In this document: positions 1-8,130 of the stretch, piece after piece
Layout: the number at the start of each line of letters is the position of its first letter
How positions within the stretch are numbered: the first letter of the stretch is position 1
From: Bacteroidetes bacterium GWA2_32_17
GTDB lineage: Bacteria; Bacteroidota; Bacteroidia; Bacteroidales; GWA2-32-17
DNA length: 43,062 nucleotides
Direction of reading: 5' to 3'
Assembly (NCBI GenBank): GCA_001769035.1
Contig: MENF01000055.1
Coordinates: forward strand, 784 to 43,845
Translations under genes and position numbers: made by a program
The notes under the pieces: generated by a model
What the model saw: only the letters and a program-made list of their open reading frames with translations
What the model was told of the DNA's origin: nothing
The model's database searches: none

Positions 1-260
1 ATTGATGAATACGTTCTTCAATCTTGTCTTCTCAATCTATTCAATCTTGTTTTTTCAATCCTTTAAATCTTTCTTTTCAATATTGTTTTCATGTGTTTAT
101 ATTTTTTAGTTTATTGATACTCAATTTATTATATTTTTCAGATTGATGTAGATTGAAGAAGATTGATAAGATTGATGAAGACGTTCTTCAATCTTGTCTT
201 CTCAATCTATTCAATCTTGTTTTTTCAATCCTTTCAATCTTTCTTCTCAATCTTATTTTC
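1..260. repeat. Two-copy ~90-bp direct repeat rich in TCAATC/GATTGA
   Basis: Positions 1-90 recur at 171-260 with only about five differences. Each copy is a string of TCAATC words spaced about 9 or 14 bp apart. The spacer (about 141-180) carries the opposite-strand word GATTGA at 9-10-bp spacing, so it can pair imperfectly with the second copy. No ORF of credible composition is present. The block resembles low-complexity intergenic repeats common in AT-rich Bacteroidota; function unknown. Confidence 0.75.
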
Positions 261-552
261 TCAATCTCATCACTTAACCTCAACCGCTAATATAATCATT
301 CCCTTGTGTGTCTTTAAATAGTCGTGGATGTTTCATCTGTTTATATTTTAGTTAGTATCTCATTTCATTAGTTTAGAGTTGTTAAAAAACCCGAAACTTT
401 AAACTCGAAACTTTTATATATAAATGTTAAATTTAAGTTTTTTACGTATATTTTTTTAAAAAGTTGTTTTTTTATATGACGAAAAATAAAAATAAAAGTT
501 GCTTAAAAATTTATTTTTTCCCGAAAAGCAAAAAAACAAATATTAAAGGATT
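261..552. other. Gene-free AT-rich stretch
   Basis: No gene is recognisable here. It holds the tail of the TCAATC repeat block (to about 277) and a short run of three 7-bp units at 393-413 (GAAACTT, TAAACTC, GAAACTT) related to the heptamer arrays elsewhere in the window. The rest is poly-A/T sequence. Confidence 0.6.
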
Positions 553-576
553 AAAAAAAGCCACCTCATGGTGGCT
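553..576 (-). terminator. Intrinsic terminator of tRNA-Asn
   Basis: On the minus strand, three bases after the tRNA-Asn 3' end, a perfect 7-bp stem AGCCACC/GGTGGCT (559-565 with 570-576) closes a 4-base loop and is followed by seven Ts (complement of 553-559). This is a classic rho-independent terminator for a tRNA transcribed alone. Confidence 0.85.
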
Positions 577-578
577 TG

Positions 579-652
579 CTCCCCAAGCAGGACTTGAACC
601 TGCGACCCTCTGATTAACAGTCAGATGCTCTAACCAACTGAGCTATTGAGGA
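579..652 (-). tRNA. tRNA-Asn (anticodon GTT)
   Basis: The reverse complement folds as a cloverleaf. The acceptor stem TCCTCAA/TTGGGGA contains one T-G pair, and the D-arm contains AGCTCAGTTGG. The anticodon arm TCTGA-CTGTTAA-TCAGA places GTT at the anticodon, and the T-arm contains GGTTCAAGTCC. The discriminator base is G and no CCA is encoded. Length is 74 nt. A terminator follows directly. Confidence 0.95.
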
Positions 653-659
653 ATTTTTT

Positions 660-677
660 GTCCCGATATTTCGGGAC
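660..677. repeat. Perfect 7-bp dyad GTCCCGA-TATT-TCGGGAC
   Basis: A perfect inverted repeat lies between the divergent tRNA-Asn and sugar-kinase genes. The nearest T-run precedes it on the plus strand, so it is a poor terminator in either direction. CCGATA-type dyads recur in this window (see 36039 and 39922), which suggests a REP-like or protein-binding site; role unknown. Confidence 0.5.
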
Positions 678-711
678 TGCAAAAATAATAGATTTTTTGT
701 AAAAATAAAAA

Positions 712-719
712 TACATTTG
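712..719 (+). promoter_or_regulatory. Possible Bacteroidota -7 box (TACATTTG)
   Basis: TACATTTG matches the Bacteroidota housekeeping -7 consensus TAnnTTTG and lies 24 bp before the sugar-kinase ATG. No TTTG is present at the usual ~26-bp upstream distance, so this is only half a promoter by sequence. Confidence 0.35.
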
Positions 720-742
720 TAAAAAAAATAATATTAATATTT

Positions 743-1726
743 ATGGCAGGGATTATTGGTATTGGAAACGCACTTACAGATGTTATGACAAGGTTATCTA
801 ACTATAATGTGATTATAGAGTTAGCATTTCCAAAAGGGAGCATGCAACTTGTAGATAAAAACGCTTTACAAAAAGTTTTAGAACTTATAAAAGAGGTACC
901 TCAAACTATAACTTCGGGTGGAAGTGCAGCAAATACTATTCATGGATTATCAAAACTTGGTGCAAACACTGCATTTATCGGAAAAGTTGGTTCCGATAAG
1001 TTTGGTGTTTTTTTTAGCGATGACCTTAAAAATAGTGGAATTACACCAATTTTATTAAATAGTAATAATGAATCGGGTTGTGCAATAGCAATGATAACTC
1101 CCGATTCCGAAAGAACTTTTGCTGTGCATCTCGGCGCTTCTGTTGAACTTACAGCTAACGATATTAAATCGGATTACTTTAAGGGTTATAATTATTTTCA
1201 CATCGAAGGATATTTATTGCAAAATCACGAACTTATGCTTAAAGCAACTTCAGAAGCAAAAAAAGCTGGTTTAATGGTTTCGCTCGATTTAGCAAGCTTT
1301 AATGTTGTTGAAGAAAACCGCGAGTTTCTTCACGATTTTGTAAAAAAATATGTTGATATTGTCTTTGCAAACGAAGAAGAAGCAAAATCATATACTGGAA
1401 AAAATCCCGAAGAATCGTTACATGTTATTGCCGAAGAATGTAAAATTGCTATTGTAAAAATAGGCAAAGAAGGTTCATTAATTAAAAGTAATGGTAATGT
1501 ATATAAAATTTTACCTATCAAAGCCAATAGCATTGATACAACGGGTGCGGGCGATTTATATGCATCGGGGTTTTTATATGGTTTGATGAAAAATTTAGAT
1601 TTTAATAAATGCGGAAAAATTGGTTCGCTTTTATCGGGAACTGTTATTGAAACTATTGGCGCAAAAATTAGTAATGAAAAATGGAAAGAATTAATAGAAG
1701 AGGTGAAAAAAATAGAAAATAAATAG
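743..1726 (+). CDS. PfkB-family carbohydrate kinase, adenosine kinase-like
   Basis: A 327-residue cytoplasmic kinase of the ribokinase/PfkB superfamily, which phosphorylates a sugar or nucleoside hydroxyl with ATP. The N-terminal strand IIGIGNALTDV is typical of the adenosine-kinase branch. The substrate-side GGSAANT motif is near residue 59. The anion-hole/catalytic signature DTTGAGD is at about 265-271, followed by YASGFLYG. Length fits the family. Bacteroidota members are usually annotated adenosine kinase, but substrate cannot be proved from sequence; ribokinase- or inosine-kinase-type activity is possible. The gene stands alone: tRNA-Asn is divergent, and its stop codon overlaps the first unit of a 7-bp repeat array. 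Confidence 0.88.
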   Translation: MAGIIGIGNALTDVMTRLSNYNVIIELAFPKGSMQLVDKNALQKVLELIKEVPQTITSGGSAANTIHGLSKLGANTAFIGKVGSDKFGVFFSDDLKNSGITPILLNSNNESGCAIAMITPDSERTFAVHLGASVELTANDIKSDYFKGYNYFHIEGYLLQNHELMLKATSEAKKAGLMVSLDLASFNVVEENREFLHDFVKKYVDIVFANEEEAKSYTGKNPEESLHVIAEECKIAIVKIGKEGSLIKSNGNVYKILPIKANSIDTTGAGDLYASGFLYGLMKNLDFNKCGKIGSLLSGTVIETIGAKISNEKWKELIEEVKKIENK

Positions 1727-2036
1727 TAGGCAGTGGGTAGTAGGCAGTAGGCAGTAGGCAGTGGGCAATCAGCAGTGGGCAGTGAACAATGAACAATAAA
1801 CAATGAACAATAAACAATGAACATTTTTAAACTTTTTTGAACAATGAACAAAGGTATTAAGTACAAAGTATTAAGTATAATGAACGATGAACTAAAAACT
1901 CGAAACTGAAAACTTTTTTGAACAGTAAACAATATTTTATTCGTAAATTCGTAAAATTCGTATTTCGTAAAGAACAATGAACAGTGAACAATAAACAATG
2001 AACATAAATCGTAAATCCTAAATCCTTAATTTAATT
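1725..2036. repeat. Tandem degenerate heptamer array filling the intergenic gap
   Basis: From the stop codon of the kinase gene, fourteen consecutive 7-bp units (1725-1822) drift stepwise through AGTAGGC, AGTGGGC, AGTGAAC, AATGAAC and AATAAAC. A further phased run covers 1855-1917 (for example TATTAAG, AACGATG, AACTCGA). A third run, AACAATG to ATCCTAA, covers about 1974-2030 and ends next to the helicase start codon. The 7-bp phase is obvious although the units are not identical. Such heptads resemble the short tandemly repeated heptanucleotides known from cyanobacteria, but no relationship is shown. Confidence 0.85.
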
Positions 2037-4499
2037 ATGTCAGAATACATTAATCAACAATTAAAATTAGCTTATGAATTTGTTGAAAATACAAACAAAT
2101 CAGTTTTTTTAACTGGTAAAGCAGGAACCGGAAAAACAACTTTTCTTCACGAGCTTAAAAAGAGTTCTCCAAAACGAATGATAATTGTTGCTCCAACAGG
2201 AGTTGCTGCTATTAATGCCACCGGTGTAACTATACACTCATTTTTTCAATTACCTTTTAGTCCTTACATTCCAAATAACAATGAAAGTATAGTTAATCAA
2301 TCGTTTAACCAAAGAAAATTCAATCGCGATAAAATTCGTATTATTAAATCGTTAGAATTACTTGTAATTGATGAAATTAGCATGGTTAGAGCCGACATGC
2401 TCGATGCAATTGACAATGTTTTAAAAACTTACAAAGACCATTCGAAACCTTTTGGTGGCGTTCAACTATTGCTAATTGGCGATTTGCATCAACTTGCTCC
2501 TGTAATTAAAGAAGACGAATGGAGTATTCTTAAAAACTATTACGACACAGTGTTTTTCTTTAGCAGTAAAGCATTACAACAAATAAATTTTGTTAGTATT
2601 GAATTACAGCATATTTACCGTCAATCGGATAAAGAATTTATAGAAATATTAAACAAAATCCGCGACAATAAAATTGATTCAGATTTACTTAAAGCATTAA
2701 ACAAAAGATATATACCTAGCTTTAACCCAAATGACGATGAGGGCTATATAATTTTAACAACACACAATGCAAATGCTCATAACACTAATCAAAACAAACT
2801 TAAAGAGATAAAAGAAAAATCAAAAATATTTAAAGCACAAATTAAAAACGATTTTCCCGAATATGTTTATCCTACTGATACAAACTTAGAATTAAAAACA
2901 AATTCGCAGGTAATGTTTGTTAAAAATGATAGCTCTCATAACAAATTATACTATAATGGTAAAATCGGAAAAATCACACGATTTTCTGATGATGGTATTT
3001 ATGTTAAATGTCAAACTGATGAAAGAGAAATACTCGTTGGAACCGAAGAGTGGGAAAATGTGAAATATTCGTACAACGACAAAACTAAAGAAATTAAAGA
3101 GGATATAATTGGCAGTTTTACTCAATATCCGTTAAAATTAGCGTGGGCAATAACAATTCACAAAAGCCAAGGTTTAACTTTTGAAAAAGCAATTATTGAT
3201 GCAAATGCTTCATTTGCACATGGGCAGGTTTACGTAGCACTTAGTCGTTGTAAAAATTTCGAGGGGTTGGTTTTAAGCACTCCTATAACATTTAGCAGTG
3301 TAAGAATGGATAACACTATTCTGCACTTTACTCAAGATGTTCGTAACAATGAACCTGACGACGACAAATTATTAAAATCTAAAATTCAATATCAACAAGA
3401 TATACTGCTCGAACTGATTGATTTTATTAAAATTAAAATATCATTTTTATATCTTAAAAAAATATTATTACAAAACTCGAATATTATAAATAAAAGCGTT
3501 ATTTCAGATTTTGAAAAGATTGAACCGGTTTTACAAAACGAAATTCATAATGTATCGGACAAATTCAAGGTTCAACTTTCACAAATGTTTACTAATAACG
3601 ATTTGCCCGAATTTAATTTAAATGTTCAGGAAAGGATAAAAAAAGGGGCGATTTATTTTATCGAAAAACTGAATAATTTGTACGAATTTATACAAAATCA
3701 AAATATTGAAATTGATAATAAAGAGGTAAGAAAGAATATTTATTCGATTTTAGAAAAATTACAAAAAGAAATATTCATAAAACTCGCTTGCCTAAGAGTG
3801 TGCATAAATGGCTTTAACACATTAAATTATATTAAAACTAAAAATGATTCAGATGTTGATTTCAAACCAATTTTAAAATCTAAAACTGTAATTCAAAATT
3901 TAATTTCAGACGATTCCAAACATTCTGCACTTTATGCCGAATTAAAGAATTGGCGAAGCATGCTCGCCGAAGAAAATGATACCGATGAATATATGATACT
4001 GCCATATAAAGCAATGACAGAATTAACAAAGTATTTACCCACAACTTTAGCAGAATTAAGAACAATAAAAGGAATTGGGAATAAAAAAATTCAACAGTTT
4101 GGAAGCGATATAATCGAAATAATTTCATCGTATTGCGAAAGGAATAATACTGAAAAACCGGAAATAGAAATAAAAATTAAACAACTTGCAAAGGATAAAA
4201 TTAACTCTAAATTATTAAGTTTCGATTTATATAAATCGGGCAAAACTATTGACGAAATTGCTTCCGAAAGAAAAATGGTAAGAACTACAATTGAAGGACA
4301 TTTATCTTATTATATCGGTACCGGCGAATTAAGCATTTTCGAGTTTTTAACAAATGATAAAGTTGATATAATTACAGAATGTTTTAATAAATTACATACT
4401 AAATCGTTAACTGAAATATATTCTGCATTAAAAGGCAAATATGATTATGGTGAATTGAGATTAGTGTTAAAACATTTAGAACATATTGCTGAAATTTAA
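2037..4499 (+). CDS. Dda/Pif1-like SF1B DNA helicase with HRDC and C-terminal HTH domains
   Basis: An 820-residue ATP-dependent helicase. Walker A is GKAGTGKTT (27-35), followed by motif Ia APTGVAAIN. Walker B is LLVIDEIS (about 108-115), and motif III is GDLHQLAPV (148-156). The C-terminal RecA-like domain carries AITIHKSQGLTF (about 371-382) and the motif VI region VYVALSRC. After this core come an unclassified helical segment, an HRDC-like domain with a helix-hairpin-helix-like IKGIGNKKI (about 630-700), and a helix-turn-helix region (about 726-818) like the 'helicase HTH' module of Bacteroidota RecQ/Dda proteins. It probably acts in DNA repair or replication-fork processing. The ATG is preceded directly by heptamer repeats, with no clear ribosome-binding site. 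Confidence 0.85.
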   Translation: MSEYINQQLKLAYEFVENTNKSVFLTGKAGTGKTTFLHELKKSSPKRMIIVAPTGVAAINATGVTIHSFFQLPFSPYIPNNNESIVNQSFNQRKFNRDKIRIIKSLELLVIDEISMVRADMLDAIDNVLKTYKDHSKPFGGVQLLLIGDLHQLAPVIKEDEWSILKNYYDTVFFFSSKALQQINFVSIELQHIYRQSDKEFIEILNKIRDNKIDSDLLKALNKRYIPSFNPNDDEGYIILTTHNANAHNTNQNKLKEIKEKSKIFKAQIKNDFPEYVYPTDTNLELKTNSQVMFVKNDSSHNKLYYNGKIGKITRFSDDGIYVKCQTDEREILVGTEEWENVKYSYNDKTKEIKEDIIGSFTQYPLKLAWAITIHKSQGLTFEKAIIDANASFAHGQVYVALSRCKNFEGLVLSTPITFSSVRMDNTILHFTQDVRNNEPDDDKLLKSKIQYQQDILLELIDFIKIKISFLYLKKILLQNSNIINKSVISDFEKIEPVLQNEIHNVSDKFKVQLSQMFTNNDLPEFNLNVQERIKKGAIYFIEKLNNLYEFIQNQNIEIDNKEVRKNIYSILEKLQKEIFIKLACLRVCINGFNTLNYIKTKNDSDVDFKPILKSKTVIQNLISDDSKHSALYAELKNWRSMLAEENDTDEYMILPYKAMTELTKYLPTTLAELRTIKGIGNKKIQQFGSDIIEIISSYCERNNTEKPEIEIKIKQLAKDKINSKLLSFDLYKSGKTIDEIASERKMVRTTIEGHLSYYIGTGELSIFEFLTNDKVDIITECFNKLHTKSLTEIYSALKGKYDYGELRLVLKHLEHIAEI

Positions 4500-5338
4500 T
4501 TTTTTCGCATAACTCAATTCGTAATAGAGAGGAACAAAGCAATCCACATCAAACACATCGTTATCATTCCTATTGAGAGAGGAATATGTATTTGGGATAA
4601 GATTACTCACATTTTAATTTTATAGTTCGACATGCTCACTACAAGTTTTCAAGGTGCTTGCCCCGTTAGATAAGGCGAATAAAGAGTGTTTACTCTTTTA
4701 ATTAACAAATATCTAACGGGGTGAATGAGATCGCCCTAAAGAACAAGTTCAATAGGGTAAACTTCGCTAAGTTCTTCACTACGTAAACTCCGTTCAGAAT
4801 GACAAAAGGGAATCGCAGCATTTGTTTTTGTGATTTGTTCCGAGTGTCACAAACCCTAAATATAAATACGCAAAGCCTTAATCTTAAAAAAGGGTATTTA
4901 GTCGTCCCTTAAAAAGTACCAAATAAATTAATTGTCAAATAATTGAACTAAAATAAACGTAAATTTATTTGCAAGAAATAATGATAAAACAGTTAAAATA
5001 TTGCATTTTTTATAATTTCTTTAATGCAAAAAAGCTAATTGTTTTCTAAAGTTTTAATCGAAGCGGTGCGGTGTGCTGTCCACGAACGGCTTTAGCCCTC
5101 ACGAACACCATAAAAAAATAAAAAAAAGATGTGAGTAACTGTGCGAACTACAATTTTTGGGTTAATTATACACGGTGTTACAACAAAGCTATTTCATCTA
5201 TTAAGTTATTTATTTTGAATTAGTTAAAAAATTGGAGTTGGATGGAGTTTATCCTGAACGAAGTTGAAGGATGGAGGGTTTTTTGTTTCTTTTTTGGTGC
5301 CTGCCCTGAGCTTGCCGAAGGGGTGAAAAAACAAAAAT
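4500..5338. other. 840-bp gene-free region: mosaic of REP-like fragments and hairpins
   Basis: No ORF with credible composition was found on either strand. On the minus strand 4517-4545 reads GGATTGCTTTGTTCC followed by CTCTATTACGAAT, and 4771-4803 carries GTCATTCTGAACGG followed by TAGTGAAGAA. Both resemble repeats I recall as widespread between bacterial genes. 5251-5272 (ATCCTGAACG...GAAGGAT) and 5304-5322 (CCCTGAGCTTGCCGAAGGG) are dyads of the same general kind. A structured 61-bp hairpin is at 4661-4721. A GC-richer patch at about 5062-5111 contains GGCTTTAGCC flanked by two copies of CACGAAC. The region looks like a sink for small repeats. Confidence 0.6.
4661..4721. repeat. Compound hairpin: 12-bp outer stem with a 7-bp inner stem
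   Basis: CCCCGTTAGATA (4661-4672) is perfectly complementary to TATCTAACGGGG (4710-4721). Inside, AAAGAGT-GTTT-ACTCTTT (4681-4698) forms a second perfect 7-bp hairpin, leaving 8- and 11-base internal loops. It could be a small structured RNA, a palindromic mini-element or a protein-binding site. No T-run follows, so it is not a simple terminator. Confidence 0.7.
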
Positions 5339-5365
5339 AAAAAAAGCCTCGATTTTGAGGCTTTT
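5339..5365 (-). terminator. Intrinsic terminator of tRNA-Val
   Basis: On the minus strand just past the tRNA-Val 3' end, AAAAGCCTC pairs with GAGGCTTTT around a 6-base loop and is followed by a run of Ts (complement of 5339-5345). It is a strong rho-independent terminator arranged like that of tRNA-Asn. Confidence 0.85.
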
Positions 5366-5366
5366 G

Positions 5367-5441
5367 TGGGAGCTACAGGATTCGAACCTGTGACCCCCTG
5401 GGTGTAAACCAGGTGCTCTGAACCAGCTGAGCTAAGCTCCC
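5367..5441 (-). tRNA. tRNA-Val (anticodon TAC)
   Basis: The reverse complement gives a 75-nt cloverleaf. The acceptor stem is GGGAGCT/AGCTCCC with discriminator A, and the D-arm contains GCTCAGCTGG. The anticodon arm CCTGG-TTTACAC-CCAGG has anticodon TAC (valine GUA/GUG), and the T-arm is GGTTCGAATCC. No CCA is encoded. folC lies upstream on the same strand, 67 bp away. Confidence 0.95.
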
Positions 5442-5508
5442 TTGTTTTTTTAAGGAGTGCAAATATACTATCATTATTTATATTTACAAAAAAATAGTAA
5501 ATATTTTT

Positions 5509-6753
5509 TTATAAAACCTCTGCAACTACAAAGGCACTCCCCCCAACAAACACTATATCAGATTGTTTTGCTGATTTTAAAGCTGCGTTATATGCTTTTG
5601 TTACAGTTGAATATGTTTTACCCAACAATCTATATATTTTAGCATCTTGTTGCAATTCTATCTCGTTTTTTGCTCTCGGAATATTTGCTTTTGTAAAATA
5701 ATAAATAGCGTTTTTAGGTAATAATTTTAGTATTTTTTTAAAATCTTTATCGGCAACCATACCAAAAACAATATGTAACATTTCGTATTTTAACTTATTT
5801 AATTGAGTAACATTCTGTTTAATTCCACCAACATTATGACCAATATCGCAAATAACCAAAGGATTGTTCGATAATATTTGCCAACGTCCTTTTAAAGTAG
5901 TATTATTAATTACATTTTTAAAACCTTTATAAATGTTCTTGTCATTAATTATAAAGCCAATATTTTTTAATTTTTCGACAGAAGCCAAAACTGTTGCTGT
6001 GTTTTTTTTCTGGTACTCTCCTAATAATGGAGTTTTTAATCCATTTAACACTTGTTCTTTTTTATGTTTTATTCTAAACATTTGCATTGTGTCGGGAGTT
6101 TGAATGGATTTTTTAACGCTAAATGTTTTATCTGCCCAAATGAGTTCGCTTTTTAATTCGTTAGCTTTATTATTAAAAACGTGACTAATGTTTTTTTGAA
6201 ATTCACCTAATATAACAGGTGTGTTTTTTTTAATAATGCCAGCTTTTTCTATTGCAATTTTTTCTAAAGTATTTCCTAAAATATCGTTATGGTCCCAGCT
6301 AATATTTGTTATTATTGACAAAACCGGTTTGATGATATTTGTGCAATCAAGCCGCCCACCTAGTCCGGTTTCAATAACTGCAATATCAACTTTACAATTT
6401 TTAAAATATTCAAATGCCATTATTGTTGTAAGTTCAAAAAATGATGGGTTTACTTCTTTAATAATCTGAATATTGTTATCAATAAATTCGGCAACTTCTT
6501 CTTCTGTTATCATTAACCCGTTAACTTTTATTCTTTCTCTAAAATCTTTAAGATGAGGTGATGTAAATAACCCTGTTTTGTACCCGGCATCTTGTAAAAT
6601 TGATGCAATTAAATGCGAAACTGAACCTTTCCCATTAGTCCCTGCAACATGAATGGTTTTAAATTTTTTGTGAGGATTTTTAAAATAATTGTCGAGTGTT
6701 ATAGTATTATTCAAATTAGCTTTGTAAGCCGATTTACCAACCCTGTGAAACAT
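5509..6753 (-). CDS. folC: Bifunctional folylpolyglutamate / dihydrofolate synthase (FolC); true N-terminus lies upstream
   Basis: A Mur-ligase-family enzyme that adds glutamate to dihydropteroate and to reduced folates with ATP. The P-loop GTNGKGS is at residues 38-44 counted from this ATG. Other family marks are SWDHNDILG (family histidine-aspartate region), VIETGLGGRLD and the C-terminal-domain segment CDIGHNVGG. Homologues begin about 12-17 residues before the conserved MFHRVGKSAYK. Here the in-frame codons 6754-6801 translate to the family-like TNYEEAISYIYSRVP, but the frame reaches a TAA at 6808-6810 with no ATG, GTG or TTG. Translation probably starts at a rare ATT (6799-6801) or ATA, unless the start was mutated or mis-sequenced. 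The listed end is the first conventional ATG. Confidence 0.9.
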   Translation of the reverse strand: MFHRVGKSAYKANLNNTITLDNYFKNPHKKFKTIHVAGTNGKGSVSHLIASILQDAGYKTGLFTSPHLKDFRERIKVNGLMITEEEVAEFIDNNIQIIKEVNPSFFELTTIMAFEYFKNCKVDIAVIETGLGGRLDCTNIIKPVLSIITNISWDHNDILGNTLEKIAIEKAGIIKKNTPVILGEFQKNISHVFNNKANELKSELIWADKTFSVKKSIQTPDTMQMFRIKHKKEQVLNGLKTPLLGEYQKKNTATVLASVEKLKNIGFIINDKNIYKGFKNVINNTTLKGRWQILSNNPLVICDIGHNVGGIKQNVTQLNKLKYEMLHIVFGMVADKDFKKILKLLPKNAIYYFTKANIPRAKNEIELQQDAKIYRLLGKTYSTVTKAYNAALKSAKQSDIVFVGGSAFVVAEVL

Positions 6754-6885
6754 TGGAACTCGGGAATAAATATATGATATGGCTTCTTCGTAGTTCGTAA
6801 TTATTGTTTAAAATTCAAATATTCATTTGTTCTTTGATAATAAGTGTCTGCAATAAAACACATTAATTCGATGTTGGATTATAAA

Positions 6886-8118
6886 TTAAAACAAAGGTTT
6901 AACTTTTGGGAAATTATAATCGAACCTTATTGCTTTTGGTTTTTCGATAAAGTATGAAAGAAAATCCATATAAATTTCGTTAAAATGGAATTCTTTTTTG
7001 TCGTAATAATTAAAAGGTAAAGGTTGATTGCCAATATTTCCCATATCAATTGTGCTTGTGTGGTATTCTTCAATTTCCTGATATGTAGATAGTTTAGACA
7101 TAACAGGCATCATTCCATAATCTTCGCGAAGCAATAAGTCAACCACTTTATCGGCAAGCACACCAACAAATCTTTTATCGTAATTACGACAATCGCCTGA
7201 ACGGGCATAATAGCCAATGTTTTGAGCACGAGCTTGAATACCAGTATTTTTTTCAACTTCGCTGGCAATTACTCCACTAATGCCGCCAAATCTTGGATGT
7301 CCGTATTCGTCAACTTCGCTTGAGGCGTAAACTACATCAACTTTATCGGTTTTTTCCTGATACCAACGCACACCTTCGGAAACGGCTATTAGCAAAAAAT
7401 GTTTTTTAGTTTTTTGATAAACTTCTTTAACTTTTTCGAAAAATTCCACTTTCTTTTCTTTTGTTATCGGAATTTCAGGTATTAGTGAAATTTCTGCACC
7501 ACCCATCATTGCCGAACCCGTAAGCCAGCCAGCGTCGCGTCCCATAACTTCTAAAACAATTATTCGTGAGTGCGATTCGGCTGTTGTAGCTAACCTTGTT
7601 GTAAATTCTGCAACTCCTTTAGCTGCCGAAGGGAATCCAGGACAAACAACTGCTTCAATTAATTTCCCGTTATAGTTGTGTATCGTTTTAGTTTTAAGGT
7701 CATTGTCAATTGTTTTTGGAAAACCTATTACCGGAACGCCTTCGAGTTCGTAAAGTTTTTTTGCTGCACCGTTTGTGTCGTCGCCGCCAATTGTAACAAG
7801 CACATCAATTTTGTAGCGTTTCAAATTTTTCATTATTTGCTCAACGCGACTATTGTCTTTAACTCCAAAAGGATTAGTTCTGCTACTTCTTAATGCAGTT
7901 CCACCATAAACTCCATCATAAGGCTGAAAACTTAAATCAACAACATCGCCATCGCCTAATAAACCTTTCCATCCTTTTCTGATTCCGTAAACATTATAGC
8001 CCAATACTGAAGCACGGCTTTTTATTGCTTCTATACTTGCATTTAATGCAGGGGTATCGCCACCTCCAGTTAATATTCCAAGTGTTTTTCCTTCAAAAAG
8101 TTTTTTAGATAATGCCAT
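6886..8118 (-). CDS. 6-phosphofructokinase, sequence type expected to use pyrophosphate
   Basis: A 410-residue glycolytic/gluconeogenic enzyme of the PFK family that phosphorylates fructose-6-phosphate. GILTGGGDTPALN (about 14-26) forms the phosphoryl-donor loop. The donor-specificity positions read GGDD (111-114) and PKTIDND (134-140). Asp and Lys at the positions equivalent to E. coli Gly104 and Gly124 are the established signature of PPi-dependent enzymes. TID carries the catalytic aspartate, and MGRDAGW (192-198) binds substrate. A PPi enzyme would work reversibly near equilibrium. The start ATG follows a heptamer repeat array. It may be co-transcribed with folC downstream (84-bp gap to the probable folC start), though this is not certain. 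Confidence 0.9.
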   Translation of the reverse strand: MALSKKLFEGKTLGILTGGGDTPALNASIEAIKSRASVLGYNVYGIRKGWKGLLGDGDVVDLSFQPYDGVYGGTALRSSRTNPFGVKDNSRVEQIMKNLKRYKIDVLVTIGGDDTNGAAKKLYELEGVPVIGFPKTIDNDLKTKTIHNYNGKLIEAVVCPGFPSAAKGVAEFTTRLATTAESHSRIIVLEVMGRDAGWLTGSAMMGGAEISLIPEIPITKEKKVEFFEKVKEVYQKTKKHFLLIAVSEGVRWYQEKTDKVDVVYASSEVDEYGHPRFGGISGVIASEVEKNTGIQARAQNIGYYARSGDCRNYDKRFVGVLADKVVDLLLREDYGMMPVMSKLSTYQEIEEYHTSTIDMGNIGNQPLPFNYYDKKEFHFNEIYMDFLSYFIEKPKAIRFDYNFPKVKPLF

Positions 8119-8130
8119 AATTAATAATTT

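Noticed and set aside
660-677. Terminator for tRNA-Asn or the sugar kinase
   Set aside because: It lies at the 5' side of both genes and no T-run follows the stem in either direction.
1725-1822. CRISPR array
   Set aside because: Period is 7 bp with no conserved 20-40-bp repeat, no unique spacers and no cas genes.
1330-1998. 222-residue minus-strand ORF with repeated FIVHCSL and PTAYCLL
   Set aside because: It overlaps the sugar kinase and is generated by the heptamer array: three 7-bp units make a 7-residue repeat. It is not a real protein.
5062-5190. Integron attC-like site in the GC-rich patch with ACACGGTGTTACAAC nearby
   Set aside because: No convincing paired core sites (RYYYAAC/GTTRRRY) at proper spacing, and no cassette ORF or integrase.
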